This document shows, one piece after another, positions 36,226-45,992 of a stretch of DNA of 64,000 nucleotides. Numbering within the stretch: position 1 is the stretch's first letter; every line of letters starts with the position of its first letter. The stretch is from positions 1 to 64,000 of the forward strand of contig NZ_QUKD01000005.1 in assembly GCF_003480915.1 (NCBI RefSeq), written 5' to 3'. Under the pieces are notes generated by a model. It ran no database searches and had not been told where the DNA came from. It saw only the letters and a program-made list of their open reading frames with translations. Made by a program: the position numbers and the translations under genes. Origin of the DNA: Parabacteroides sp. TM07-1AC (GTDB lineage Bacteria; Bacteroidota; Bacteroidia; Bacteroidales; Tannerellaceae).

Positions 36226-37827
36226 ATGAAAAAGTATATTTTTATATGGATGATAGGGATCATATTCCCCTTATTTACAGCTTGTAATGATAGCTTTCTG
36301 GATCTGAATCCGAGAGATCAATTATCGGAGCAAACATTTTGGGCCACGGAAACGGATGCTTTTAATGCGTTGGTCGGCGTTTATTCCCGTTATACGGACG
36401 GTGATAATGTTTGGATGTATTATGATCATATATTAGGTTTGCCGGCCCGGACGGACGAAGCTGTCAATGTGTGGAAAGGTAATGATTATAATAACCTGGG
36501 AGCAGGAAATAACAGCCCTTCCATGTGGTATACGAAAGAGTTATGGTCTATCCGCTATCGTATTATTCGTACTTGCAATGTGTTTCTGACTAATATTGAC
36601 AAACCGGAAATGGATAATACAAAGCGTGAACAAATGAAAGGGGAAGTTAAATTCCTGCGTGCTTTTGCTTATCATTTTCTGTTGAATAACTGGGGAGGAG
36701 TTCCCATTATTGAAGAACCTCTGAATCTGGAGGATCTGAAACGCCCAAGAAACACAGCAGAAGAAGTGTTGGATTTTATTTTAAAAGATTTGGACGATGC
36801 AATCAAGGTCCTCCCGGAAACATGGTCGTCTGAATATGCCGGACGTATTACGAAAGGAGCAGCTTTAGGAATGAAAGCACGTGCATTGTTATATGCCGGA
36901 CGTTGGGAAGAAGCTGCCGTTGCCGCAAAAGCTGTAATGGATTTAGGAGTACATTCGCTGTATCCTAACTATGAAGAGTTATTTGAAATAAATAATAAGT
37001 ATAATGATGAAATATTATATGCTTGGCAATTTGTAGGACAAAATATGGCAAACTATACGCAAATCTATATGCATTTCCCTAGTTATGGCGGTTGGGGTGG
37101 AACAAATCCTTTACAGGGCTTTATTGATGAATTTCCTTGTACAGATGGAAAGCCGTCTTATGAGTCTGCCGTATATAATCCCGAAAAACCATATGAGAAT
37201 AGAGACCCTCGTTTTTATATGTCCATCATATATCCGGGAGCGACTTATAGGGATGTCGAAATTCCGGTTTATGGCGATGTAGACTATCCGGGAGCAACAG
37301 GAAATTCTTCCCAGTCCGGATATTATACTCGTAAATTCCTGGATGATGGAGCTGTCAGATATGCTTTGATACCTATGGAAAGTAATGTAGTCATATTGCG
37401 TTATGCAGAAGTACTTCTAACTTATGCAGAGGCTAAGATTGAATCCGGCTCAATCGATCAGTCTGTGTATGATGCCATCAATTTATTGAGAGCAAGAGCC
37501 TATGGGGTTAATATTAGTGAAACTGATAAATATCCTGCTGTTACAGGAGGTTCTCAAACCGAGTTGAGAGAGATAATACGCCGTGAACGTATGACCGAAC
37601 TTTGTTTTGAAGGACAGCGCAGAGACGATATTATTCGTTGGAAAACAGCCGAAAAAGCATTGAACGGCGCTTGTTATGGAATTCCTGTGAAAAAGGGCAG
37701 TAAAGACCATATTTTAGTGATGGAGCGTCGTTTTAACCCTTCTTATCATTATCTCTTCCCGATTCCCCAAGATGAAATCGACCTGATCGGTAAAGATATT
37801 ATGAAACAAAATCCAGGTTGGGATTAA
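36226..37827 (+). CDS. SusD/RagB-like outer-membrane lipoprotein
   Basis: About 533 residues from the Met at 36226; in-frame Mets at 36214 and 36217 are alternatives. Lipobox PLFTAC, then NDSFLDLNPRDQLSEQTFW, the standard RagB/SusD start. The TPR-like helical core and a C-terminal RRERMTELCFEGQRRDDIIRWK motif are typical. Partner of the preceding SusC; captures the glycan at the surface. Confidence 0.93.
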   Translation: MKKYIFIWMIGIIFPLFTACNDSFLDLNPRDQLSEQTFWATETDAFNALVGVYSRYTDGDNVWMYYDHILGLPARTDEAVNVWKGNDYNNLGAGNNSPSMWYTKELWSIRYRIIRTCNVFLTNIDKPEMDNTKREQMKGEVKFLRAFAYHFLLNNWGGVPIIEEPLNLEDLKRPRNTAEEVLDFILKDLDDAIKVLPETWSSEYAGRITKGAALGMKARALLYAGRWEEAAVAAKAVMDLGVHSLYPNYEELFEINNKYNDEILYAWQFVGQNMANYTQIYMHFPSYGGWGGTNPLQGFIDEFPCTDGKPSYESAVYNPEKPYENRDPRFYMSIIYPGATYRDVEIPVYGDVDYPGATGNSSQSGYYTRKFLDDGAVRYALIPMESNVVILRYAEVLLTYAEAKIESGSIDQSVYDAINLLRARAYGVNISETDKYPAVTGGSQTELREIIRRERMTELCFEGQRRDDIIRWKTAEKALNGACYGIPVKKGSKDHILVMERRFNPSYHYLFPIPQDEIDLIGKDIMKQNPGWD

Positions 37828-37902
37828 TTCTTTAGACCGTATAATCCTGAGTGGTCGAAATCATTCAGGATTATTTTTATCAATCTGTAAAATATTATTA
37901 TC

Positions 37903-39339
37903 ATGAGTATAAATCGTCGTAACTTTTTAAAAGGTTCTCTTTTCGGAGCAGGGATGGCTCTGACCGGCTTTACTAGTTGTTCTTCCGTAGATAAATCAGA
38001 GGCAGAAGCCATTGTAAGAGAATGCGTAGAAAAAGGGAAAAATAGAAAACAACTGTTTAATATGTGCGGTTATGCCGCCGATCCTATTCCGGTTGTCCGG
38101 ATCGGTTATGTAGGAATAGGGAGCCGGGGAAGCTGGGCCGTAACTCGTATCCTCAATATCAAAGAAATAGAGGTCAGGGGCTTGTGTGATCTACGGGAAG
38201 AGGCAGTGAAGAAGAACCAGGAGACACTTAAAAAATTTAATAAACATCCGGCAAAGGAGTATTTTGGAGATGAGTATGCTTGGAAAAAGTTATGTGAGCA
38301 GGAAGACATTGATTTGATTTACATCGCTACTCCTTGGAAGTGGCATACTCCCATAGCTGTGTATGCAATGGAATGCGGAAAGCATGTGGCGGTAGAAGTT
38401 CCGGCTGCAAAAACATTGGAAGAATGCTGGCAGCTTGTTGAAACATCTGAACGCACCCAAAAACACTGTATGCAACTGGAGAATTGCTGTTATGACTTTT
38501 TTGAGATTTTAACGGTAAACATGGTTCAAAAAGGATTGTTCGGAGAAGTAATTCACGGAGAGGGTGCCTATATCCACGAATTACTAAGTGGCATGTTCGG
38601 AGAACCGGAATGGCCGGCATGGAGATGGGATGAAAATCATAAAAGTGGAAATCCTTATCCGACACATGGTCTAGGACCGGTATGCTGGGCTATGGATATC
38701 AATCGTGGCGACAAAATGGAATATCTGACCTCCATATCAACCGATGATTTCATGATGGAAGCAAAAGCGAAAGAGTTGGCGGCTAAAAATGATTATTATA
38801 AACCAATGGCGGCAATGAAATATAGAGGTAATATGAATACAACAACTGTTCGTACGGCGAAAGGTAAAACAATTATGATCCAACATGATGTAAGTACTCC
38901 TCATCCATACGATCGTTTGCATGTACTGACTGGAACAAAAGGTTCTTGCCGCAAATATCCCGAACCAGGTAAAGTTGCATTTGGGCACGATTATATTTCG
39001 CAAGAGAAGATGACAGAACTGGAAGAACAATATACTCCAGAGGTTGTTAAACACATTTCTGAAGTTGCCAAAATTATAGGAGGTCATGGAGGTATGGATT
39101 TTATTATGGATTGGAGAATGATCGATTGCTTACGTAACGGCTTGCCTTTGGATATGGATGTATATGATGCGGCAGCATGGTGTAGTATTACGCCATTAAG
39201 TTATTGGTCGGTAGCAAATCGTTCCAATTCAATTGATGTTCCGGATTTTACAGGAGGATCTTGGAAAAAGAATCGTCCGGTGGATCTTTCTCTTCGTGGA
39301 GGTGGAAATACGAATGTTGTAGAACAACCGAAATCCTAA
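37903..39339 (+). CDS. GH109-like NAD-dependent glycosidase (alpha-N-acetylgalactosaminidase type)
   Basis: 478 residues, with a twin-arginine signal and lipobox (RRNFLKG; GFTSC, Cys26). The Rossmann motif VRIGYVGIGSRGSW is followed by segments that mark GH109 within the Gfo/Idh/MocA family: EVPAAKTLEECWQLVETSE, CMQLENCCYDFFEILT and HGEGAYIHEL. GH109 enzymes use bound NAD to cleave alpha-linked GalNAc, for example the blood-group A antigen. It lies 75 bp after susD, followed 7 bp later by a GH20-like gene, pointing to amino-sugar glycans as the target. Linkage specificity is inference. Confidence 0.87.
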   Translation: MSINRRNFLKGSLFGAGMALTGFTSCSSVDKSEAEAIVRECVEKGKNRKQLFNMCGYAADPIPVVRIGYVGIGSRGSWAVTRILNIKEIEVRGLCDLREEAVKKNQETLKKFNKHPAKEYFGDEYAWKKLCEQEDIDLIYIATPWKWHTPIAVYAMECGKHVAVEVPAAKTLEECWQLVETSERTQKHCMQLENCCYDFFEILTVNMVQKGLFGEVIHGEGAYIHELLSGMFGEPEWPAWRWDENHKSGNPYPTHGLGPVCWAMDINRGDKMEYLTSISTDDFMMEAKAKELAAKNDYYKPMAAMKYRGNMNTTTVRTAKGKTIMIQHDVSTPHPYDRLHVLTGTKGSCRKYPEPGKVAFGHDYISQEKMTELEEQYTPEVVKHISEVAKIIGGHGGMDFIMDWRMIDCLRNGLPLDMDVYDAAAWCSITPLSYWSVANRSNSIDVPDFTGGSWKKNRPVDLSLRGGGNTNVVEQPKS

Positions 39340-39346
39340 GTGCATT

Positions 39347-40486
39347 ATGAACAAGAAAATTTGTTATCAGGCATGTTTATTTTTATTCATGTTTTTCATG
39401 GGGGTTCAGGAGATATATTCACAAAAAGACGCTAAAGAGTGGAATAAATTACCGATTAAAGCCCTTTTGTTAGCTCCTCCTGAACCAGGACAGGTAGAAT
39501 CATTTTGTCATTTTATCAAAGACGCTTTGCCTAAAGAAGGAATTAATACCTTGGTTGTTCGATTTAAATATAGATATAAATTTGAGTCTCATCCGGAATT
39601 GGCAGATACATTGGCTCTGTCTAAAAGTGAAGTGAAACAGATAGTACAAGCCTGTAAGGATGTGGGTATACGTTTAATTCCCAAAATGAATCTGTTGGGA
39701 CATCAATCGGAAGGAACACATGTGGAGCCATTACTTATCAAATATCCAGAGTTTGACGAGTCTCCAGGGGTCAATCCTCCTGTCCCATGGGTAGACGCTT
39801 ACCCTCAGGGCGGATTCCTTTGTAAAAGCTTATGTCCTCAACATCCGGATATATATAAAATTTTATTCCCTCTAATGGATGAGTTAATCGATGTTTGTGA
39901 GGCAGATGCTTTTCACGTAGGTTTGGATGAAGTTTGGATCATTGCTCATGAGAAATGCCCCAGATGTTTCGGAGGAGATCGGTCTGCAATTTATGCCGAA
40001 CATGTAAGAAATCTTTATAACCACCTTAAGAGTAAAAGTTGTGAGATGTGGATGTGGGGGGATAGACTGATCGATGGAAAAACGACGGGGCTAGGAGCAT
40101 GGCAAGCCAGTTTGTCTGATACACATAGGGCTATTGATTTGATCCCGAAAGATATAATGATTTGTGATTGGAAATATGAAGATGCTCCGCCTACACCTGA
40201 ATATTTTGCTATAAAAGGATTTAATGTATTGGTCAGTACATTTTGGAAATCTGATGTTGCCATAGACCAACTGAAAATGTTGGAAATGGTACGAAGAAAC
40301 GGAGCTAAAGAAAGTTATTCTCCTATCCTGTCTTCTAGGATGCAAGGAATATTTACGACTTCCTGGGAACCCGCCGAAAACTTTATAAATACCTATTATG
40401 GTCGACCGGCTAAGCGGGATAGCAAAGCGGCAAAAGCCTTTAAAACTATAATGGAATATGTTCGAGTTTCCGAAAATAAGGACTGA
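39347..40486 (+). CDS. GH20-like beta-N-acetylhexosaminidase family protein
   Basis: 379 residues with a signal peptide (cleavage near IYSQKD). The GH20 catalytic motif HxGxDE appears as FHVGLDEVW (Asp194-Glu195). The protein is a bare TIM barrel: it lacks the N-terminal GH20b domain of classical hexosaminidases and ends soon after the barrel. A CPRC pair follows the catalytic loop (EKCPRCFGG). Paired with the GH109-like enzyme, it suggests stepwise removal of GalNAc/GlcNAc from host-type glycans. Because the architecture is minimal, another hexosaminide specificity is possible. Confidence 0.78.
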   Translation: MNKKICYQACLFLFMFFMGVQEIYSQKDAKEWNKLPIKALLLAPPEPGQVESFCHFIKDALPKEGINTLVVRFKYRYKFESHPELADTLALSKSEVKQIVQACKDVGIRLIPKMNLLGHQSEGTHVEPLLIKYPEFDESPGVNPPVPWVDAYPQGGFLCKSLCPQHPDIYKILFPLMDELIDVCEADAFHVGLDEVWIIAHEKCPRCFGGDRSAIYAEHVRNLYNHLKSKSCEMWMWGDRLIDGKTTGLGAWQASLSDTHRAIDLIPKDIMICDWKYEDAPPTPEYFAIKGFNVLVSTFWKSDVAIDQLKMLEMVRRNGAKESYSPILSSRMQGIFTTSWEPAENFINTYYGRPAKRDSKAAKAFKTIMEYVRVSENKD

Positions 40487-40509
40487 TTAAAATGTAAGAT
40501 AAGCTGATA

Positions 40510-40554
40510 AAAAAGGAACCGTCTAACAACCAAATGTTAGATAGTCTCCTTTTT
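40510..40554 (+). terminator. Intrinsic terminator of PUL 2
   Basis: AAAAAGGA...GTCTAACA pairs with TGTTAGAT...TCCTTTTT with a small internal mismatch, ending in Ts, 24 bp past the GH20-like gene. Confidence 0.7.
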
Positions 40555-40614
40555 TAATTAGAAAAAGACCTACCTCTTTTCTCCAAATACTAACTGAGAT
40601 TTATATAAATCGTG

Positions 40615-40622
40615 TATATTTG
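40615..40622 (+). promoter_or_regulatory. -7 promoter element of the second ECF sigma gene
   Basis: TATATTTG matches TAnnTTTG, 41 bp before the ATG at 40664. Confidence 0.55.
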
Positions 40623-40663
40623 CGACAATACATCTTTCAGAAACAGGGAGAACGGATAATTAT

Positions 40664-41257
40664 ATGGAAAAAAAGGAAGAACTACATTTGATTCATTCCC
40701 TGAAATCAGGAAATAATCAAGCATACAAATACATATATGATCATCATTATGTACTGTTATGTAAGATTGCCTATGAATTCCTGAAAGACGATTTTCTGGC
40801 TGAAAGTATTGTCGACGATATTATTTTTCATCTTTGGGAGAAAAGAGATACCCTTGAAATTACCACCTCCCTGCGCAGTTATTTGGTTCAGGCTGTCCGT
40901 AACCGTTGTATAAATTATCTGAACCTGGAAAGAGAAAAAAGAGAAGTCCGCTTTTCAGTCATCGACCAGCAAAATGAGTGGATAAATTCTGTCTTCCCAT
41001 CCGACGATTACCCACTGGCACGATTGCTGGAGAATGAGCTCGAACAAGAGATCAGGAATGCCATAGACAGACTTCCTGAAGAATGTAAAGTTGTATTCAA
41101 AAAAAGCCGCTTCGAAGAAAAACGATATGAACAAATAGCTGAAGAACTCGGCATTTCCGTCAATACGGTAAAATATCATATAAAAAATGCGATATCTCGC
41201 CTAAGTGCTGATCTAAGTAAGTATTTGCTCCTGCTCATATGCTGTTTTTGGATTTAA
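40664..41257 (+). CDS. ECF-type sigma-70 factor
   Basis: 197 residues, the same length as the sigma factor at 31036. Region 2 is at about 20-60 (YKYIYDHHYVLLCKIAYEFLKDDFLAESIVDDIIFHLWEKRD) and region 4 at about 140-185 (LPEECKVVFKKSRFEEKRYEQIAEELGISVNTVKYH). A hydrophobic tail ends the protein. It is followed by its FecR gene and would control the SusC/SusD pair at 42585. Confidence 0.92.
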   Translation: MEKKEELHLIHSLKSGNNQAYKYIYDHHYVLLCKIAYEFLKDDFLAESIVDDIIFHLWEKRDTLEITTSLRSYLVQAVRNRCINYLNLEREKREVRFSVIDQQNEWINSVFPSDDYPLARLLENELEQEIRNAIDRLPEECKVVFKKSRFEEKRYEQIAEELGISVNTVKYHIKNAISRLSADLSKYLLLLICCFWI

Positions 41258-41326
41258 TTGAAAAAATTATCCGAACGCACTACCCTCTCCCCTTTTCTAA
41301 CTGTCATATATACAAGAGAACGAAAA

Positions 41327-42346
41327 ATGAAAGCAACAAACATACATACCAGAATAGACGAACTGATCACAAATTACCTTTCAGGAGGTTTGGGAACAGA
41401 GGAATTAACTGAGCTCGAAGATTGGCTCAAGGCTTCTCCGGAAAACCAAAAATATTTCCGACAGATACGGGAAGTTTGGTTCTCTACGATCGGAGCTAAT
41501 GAAGAGACACGATACGATAAAGAAGCAGCATTCCAACGGTTCCTTTCCAAAACCCAGGTAGCAGCAGAGAAAAAAGTGATCAAAAAACATCCTCTGCACA
41601 AATATATGTATGCGGCAGCAGCAATTGCTCTTTTATGTCTCATTTCTTTCGCCTCTTATTGGAGTGGCTCCGAACAGGTCAAGAAACAATTTGCCGAGAT
41701 GGTGATAGAAGCTCCTTTAGGCTCGAAAACAAAATTATACCTCCCGGACGGCACATTGGTATGGTTGAATGCCGGCTCGAAAATCACCTATTCACAAGGC
41801 TTCGGTGTTGCCGAACGAAAACTGCAACTGGCAGGTGAAGGATATTTTGAAGTCACTAAAAATGAGCAAATACCTTTCGAGATCAAAACAAAAGAGTTGG
41901 AGCTACGGGTGTTGGGAACCAAATTCAATTTTAGGAACTATCCGGAAGATGAGGAGATTTCAGTCAGTTTGCTAGAAGGGAAAGTCCGCCTGACAAATTA
42001 TCTGAAAAACAATGACCTGTGTTATCTGGAACCCGATCAGAAAGCTATACTGAATAAAAAAGACGGTCAATTAAAAGTCTCCATGGCAGAAGTACGCTAT
42101 GCTGCAGAATGGACTAACGACTTTCTTTTCTTCGATGAAGAATTATTGCCGGATATCATCAAAGAGTTGGAAAGAAGTTACAACGTAAAAATCTATATAA
42201 AAGACGAGTCTTTAAAAACATTCCGTTTTTACGGGAATTTCTTACGGAAAGAACAAACGATCCAAGAAATACTGGATATGTTAGCCTCAACCGGCAAACT
42301 TGAATACAAAGTAAATGGTAAAGAAATACAACTATATACTAAATAA
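41327..42346 (+). CDS. FecR-type anti-sigma factor
   Basis: 339 residues from the ATG at 41327; the frame opens earlier at a TTG (41258), but that part is not FecR-like. N-terminal sigma-binding region (about 1-85), one membrane helix (YMYAAAAIALLCLISFASYW), FecR domain (about 125-230: LGSKTKLYLPDGTLVWLNAGSKITYSQG, GEGYFEVTKNEQIPFEI) and a DUF4974-like end (DEELLPDIIKELERSYNVKIYI). Couples the STN domain of the SusC at 42585 to the sigma factor at 40664. Confidence 0.92.
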   Translation: MKATNIHTRIDELITNYLSGGLGTEELTELEDWLKASPENQKYFRQIREVWFSTIGANEETRYDKEAAFQRFLSKTQVAAEKKVIKKHPLHKYMYAAAAIALLCLISFASYWSGSEQVKKQFAEMVIEAPLGSKTKLYLPDGTLVWLNAGSKITYSQGFGVAERKLQLAGEGYFEVTKNEQIPFEIKTKELELRVLGTKFNFRNYPEDEEISVSLLEGKVRLTNYLKNNDLCYLEPDQKAILNKKDGQLKVSMAEVRYAAEWTNDFLFFDEELLPDIIKELERSYNVKIYIKDESLKTFRFYGNFLRKEQTIQEILDMLASTGKLEYKVNGKEIQLYTK

Positions 42347-42436
42347 AAGCTTTTATTGATAACTGTATTATTAACTTTAAAATTGAATTTATATGAAAAG
42401 AAAAGACCCTGGTTAGTAAAAGGAACAGAGTCCAAA

Positions 42437-42511
42437 ATAAAAAAGAACCGGAAGATCTGCACAATCTCCCGATTCAAGTTTCCGGACTCTATCTCTGCGA
42501 GTTTCCGAAAG
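42437..42511 (-). ncRNA. Candidate antisense sRNA upstream of susC (PUL 3)
   Basis: On the minus strand TATATTTG (42518-42525) is a perfect -7 element. A hairpin at 42449-42471 (8-bp arms around CTGCACA) is followed on the minus strand by a T-rich run (42437-42445). The expected RNA is about 65-75 nt and antisense to the susC leader; an upstream ACTC/GAGT stem may form a second hairpin. The terminator shares AACCGGAA and CCCGATT with the element at 32812, while the middle of the stem differs but still pairs. Confidence 0.55.
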
Positions 42512-42584
42512 TAATGACAAATATAATAAAACTTTACTTCCGGTATTAAGATTTCTTGTTTAAAACAATTAATTCTAATTACTT

Positions 42585-45500
42585 ATGAAAATTAAAAAGA
42601 AGGCCATATATATGGTCCTGGCAATATTATGCATTAATTTGACTGCATTTGCGCAGAATATCAACCTCAAATTAAATAATGTAACAGTGAAAAAAGCCAT
42701 GGAAACATTGAAGGAAGGAAACGGTTATTCCTTTGTTTTTGCTTCCGGGGATGTAGACACACAGAAAGTCATTCAGGTAGATGTACAGAATGGAACAGTA
42801 GATCAGGTTATAAAACAAATACTACATGGTCAAAAAGTTTCATATGAGATCAAGAATAAGAATATCATCATTCAGAAAGACTTACTTTCTAATCAATCGA
42901 AAACTGAGAAAAAGAAAATAACAGGAACGGTCACCGATTCCGACGGTCTACCTATCATAGGAGCTAACATCGTGGAAAAAGGAACAACCAACGGCATTAT
43001 CACCGATATAGACGGTCGTTTCCAACTAGAAACAGCCGCAAATGCAATTCTTGTTATTTCCTATATAGGCTATAATACTCAGGAAGTAAAAACAGAGAAC
43101 AATTCAATAATCAATATAGAATTGCAGGAAGATTCTCAAAAATTGGAAGAAGTCGTTGTTGTCGGATACGGTACCCAAAAAAAGATAAATCTAACAGGAG
43201 CATTGAGTGTAGTAGACAATAAAGATCTGGAGAACAGAGCCGTCTCTCAGGTATCACAAATATTACAAGGACAAGTTCCGGGATTAGTCATCACGAACAC
43301 TACCGGAGGAGATCCGGATGCTGCTCTTACCTGGCAGATCAGAGGTCAAGGGTCACCCTATGTGTTAGTGGATGGTGTTCCTATGGATATCAACATGGTA
43401 AACCCCAATGATATAGAAAATATTTCTGTTTTGAAAGATGCAGCAAGTGCGGCTATTTATGGAGCACGGGCAGCTTATGGAGTTGTTTTAATCACAACAA
43501 AGGAAGGAACTTCCAATAAAGAAAAACCTGAGATTACCTACACGAATAATATCGCATGGTCTAAGCCTACTTCATTACCAGATCCGATGAATAGTTTGGA
43601 ATATGCTACCTGGTGGAATGAAGCAGCATCAAACTCAGGTGCAGGTCAAATTTTCTCAGATGAAGTCATTGGAAGAATAAAAAATTATATGGTAGATCCT
43701 ACAAACACACCTTCTACCTATCCGGATCCAACCATTCCCAACAAATGGGGGAAAATGATGTATGCGAATGCCAATACCAATTGGTATAAAGTATTTTTCA
43801 AAGACTTTGTAAAGACACAGCAACATAATATCAGTATATCCGGAAATACAAAAAACTCTAAATATTATGTCTCTGCAGGTTTATATACAAATGCAGGACA
43901 AATGGCCTATGGCGATGACAAATACAAACGGTACACAACATCTGCCAATTTCAATTCAAATATAACAAGTTGGTTACGCTTAAATACAAAAACCAAATTT
44001 TCAAGGGCAGAATCAGACTGGCCACAAGATGGTTATGGAGGCAATGGGCTGGGACGATCAGTTCTATTTCATGATATAGCTCGTCGTTGGCCGACAGATC
44101 CTGTGAAAACCCCTGACGGACAATGGGGTGAAATGTCCAGAATTCATATTTATGAAAGTGGGGCACGTGATAAATATAATGATAATCAACTATGGCTGAC
44201 CGGAGAACTTGAACTGGAACCATTAAAAAACTGGATTATCAAAGGAAGCTATACTTTCAATTACAGAGGATATAATCGCTTTATCCATCAACCTGTTATT
44301 TATCTGAACGACCTCAATGGTAATCCTTTTATCGCTTATGATATAGTTCCGCCAAGTCAGGTTTATAAACAGGCTGACGGAGATACCTATCAGCGCTTGG
44401 ATGTCTATTCAACTTATAATAAATCATTTGAAGATCATGCATTCAAAGTAATGTTGGGATATAACCAGGAAACAAAATCGTTAAATTCATTAAATGCGAC
44501 TAAACAAAACCTGATTACAGATGCTGTCCCTTCATTCAATACGGCAATCGGACAAATGTTGAACGGAGATAATGCATCCTCATGGGCCACTATGGGATAT
44601 TTTGCCAGAATAAATTACAATTACAAGGAAAAATACCTTCTCGAACTGAATGGAAGACTAGATGGTTCCTACAAATATCGGAAAGAGGACAGATGGGGAT
44701 TCTTTCCATCTATATCATTGGCATACAGATTATCAGAAGAACCCTACTGGAAATCACTTAAGTCAATTCTCCCATATACAAAACTGAGATTCTCATATGG
44801 TTCTCTAGGAGATCAGAATGGACTTGATTACAATTATCTTGCAATAATGGGTACGACTCCACAAATCAACTGGATTAATAATGACGGTAGACCCGCAACG
44901 GTATATATACCAGCATTACTCAGTGAATCGTTAACCTGGGAGACCTTGTCCACTCTGAATTTCGGACTTGATATCGCAACACTCAACAACCGATTGAATG
45001 CATCTTTTGATATTTACAAAAAAAGCCGGACAGACATTATTACAACGGGAGAACCTCTTCCTTCCTTACTTGGGACTTCAGCACCTTCTATAAACAGTGA
45101 TGCAATGAAAACCCGTGGATGGGAATTGAGCCTGAACTGGGCAGATCATATAGGAAAAGATTGGAGCTACAGCATTGGAGTGAACCTTGAAAGACACTTG
45201 TCTTTTATTACTAAAACAGATAATCCCGAACAAATATTAAGTTCTGATTATGTAGGAAAGAGAGTTGGAGAAATATGGGGATATGAATCTAACGGCTTAT
45301 TTCAGTCGGAAGAGGAAATAAACCAGGCTCCTTCTCAGTCCTCAATATATGGAGCATGGTATCCCGGAGATGTTCGTTATGCCGACCTGAATGGAGATAA
45401 TATAATTAGTGTCGGACAAAATACCTTGAAAGAACACGGAGATTTAAAGGTCATAGGAAACTCAATCCCTTCGGTTTATTATAATTTGAAAACGAATCTA

Positions 45501-45968
45501 AAATGGAAAAACATAGACCTATCTATGTTTTGGAGTGGCGTTGGGAAATATGGTGTTTGGTTTGACAGCGGATATAATATGTTTTGGGGACAAGTTTGGA
45601 GTGGTAACATTTGGGCTAGTTCAGGATTTAAACCCCACTTAGATTACTGGACAACAGAAAACAGAGGGGCTTATTTTCCTCGTTTAGCCTTTGATGATGC
45701 TAAAAACAGACAGGTTTCATCTCGTTATTTACAAAATGGAGCTTATTTCCGATTGAAAAACCTGCAGATAGGATATGAACTTCCAAAAGAATGGGTAGAA
45801 AAAATATTCCTGAAATATGCCCGATTATATGTCAGCGGAGAAAACCTGATCACTTTTTCCAGTTTGCCCTCTACATTCGATCCGGAAGCTTTATATGGTT
45901 CTTTTGGAGCCGGGAAAATATATCCATTGTCAAAAAGCTTCTCTTTTGGGTTAACAGTCGTATTATAA
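42585..45968 (+). CDS. SusC-like TonB-dependent transducer with STN domain
   Basis: 1127 residues. Signal peptide (cleavage near TAFAQN), STN domain (about 25-95, NLKLNNVTVKKAMETLKEGNGYSFVF), carboxypeptidase-like domain (about 110-190), LEEVVVVGYGTQKKINLTGA box, plug, and barrel ending in SFGLTVVL. The STN domain implies signalling to the FecR encoded just upstream. Substrate unknown; the associated enzymes are a DUF4838 lipoprotein and, convergently, a GH5 protein. Confidence 0.94.
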   Translation: MKIKKKAIYMVLAILCINLTAFAQNINLKLNNVTVKKAMETLKEGNGYSFVFASGDVDTQKVIQVDVQNGTVDQVIKQILHGQKVSYEIKNKNIIIQKDLLSNQSKTEKKKITGTVTDSDGLPIIGANIVEKGTTNGIITDIDGRFQLETAANAILVISYIGYNTQEVKTENNSIINIELQEDSQKLEEVVVVGYGTQKKINLTGALSVVDNKDLENRAVSQVSQILQGQVPGLVITNTTGGDPDAALTWQIRGQGSPYVLVDGVPMDINMVNPNDIENISVLKDAASAAIYGARAAYGVVLITTKEGTSNKEKPEITYTNNIAWSKPTSLPDPMNSLEYATWWNEAASNSGAGQIFSDEVIGRIKNYMVDPTNTPSTYPDPTIPNKWGKMMYANANTNWYKVFFKDFVKTQQHNISISGNTKNSKYYVSAGLYTNAGQMAYGDDKYKRYTTSANFNSNITSWLRLNTKTKFSRAESDWPQDGYGGNGLGRSVLFHDIARRWPTDPVKTPDGQWGEMSRIHIYESGARDKYNDNQLWLTGELELEPLKNWIIKGSYTFNYRGYNRFIHQPVIYLNDLNGNPFIAYDIVPPSQVYKQADGDTYQRLDVYSTYNKSFEDHAFKVMLGYNQETKSLNSLNATKQNLITDAVPSFNTAIGQMLNGDNASSWATMGYFARINYNYKEKYLLELNGRLDGSYKYRKEDRWGFFPSISLAYRLSEEPYWKSLKSILPYTKLRFSYGSLGDQNGLDYNYLAIMGTTPQINWINNDGRPATVYIPALLSESLTWETLSTLNFGLDIATLNNRLNASFDIYKKSRTDIITTGEPLPSLLGTSAPSINSDAMKTRGWELSLNWADHIGKDWSYSIGVNLERHLSFITKTDNPEQILSSDYVGKRVGEIWGYESNGLFQSEEEINQAPSQSSIYGAWYPGDVRYADLNGDNIISVGQNTLKEHGDLKVIGNSIPSVYYNLKTNLKWKNIDLSMFWSGVGKYGVWFDSGYNMFWGQVWSGNIWASSGFKPHLDYWTTENRGAYFPRLAFDDAKNRQVSSRYLQNGAYFRLKNLQIGYELPKEWVEKIFLKYARLYVSGENLITFSSLPSTFDPEALYGSFGAGKIYPLSKSFSFGLTVVL

Positions 45969-45992
45969 AGTCACATTATAAAAAATAGAATT

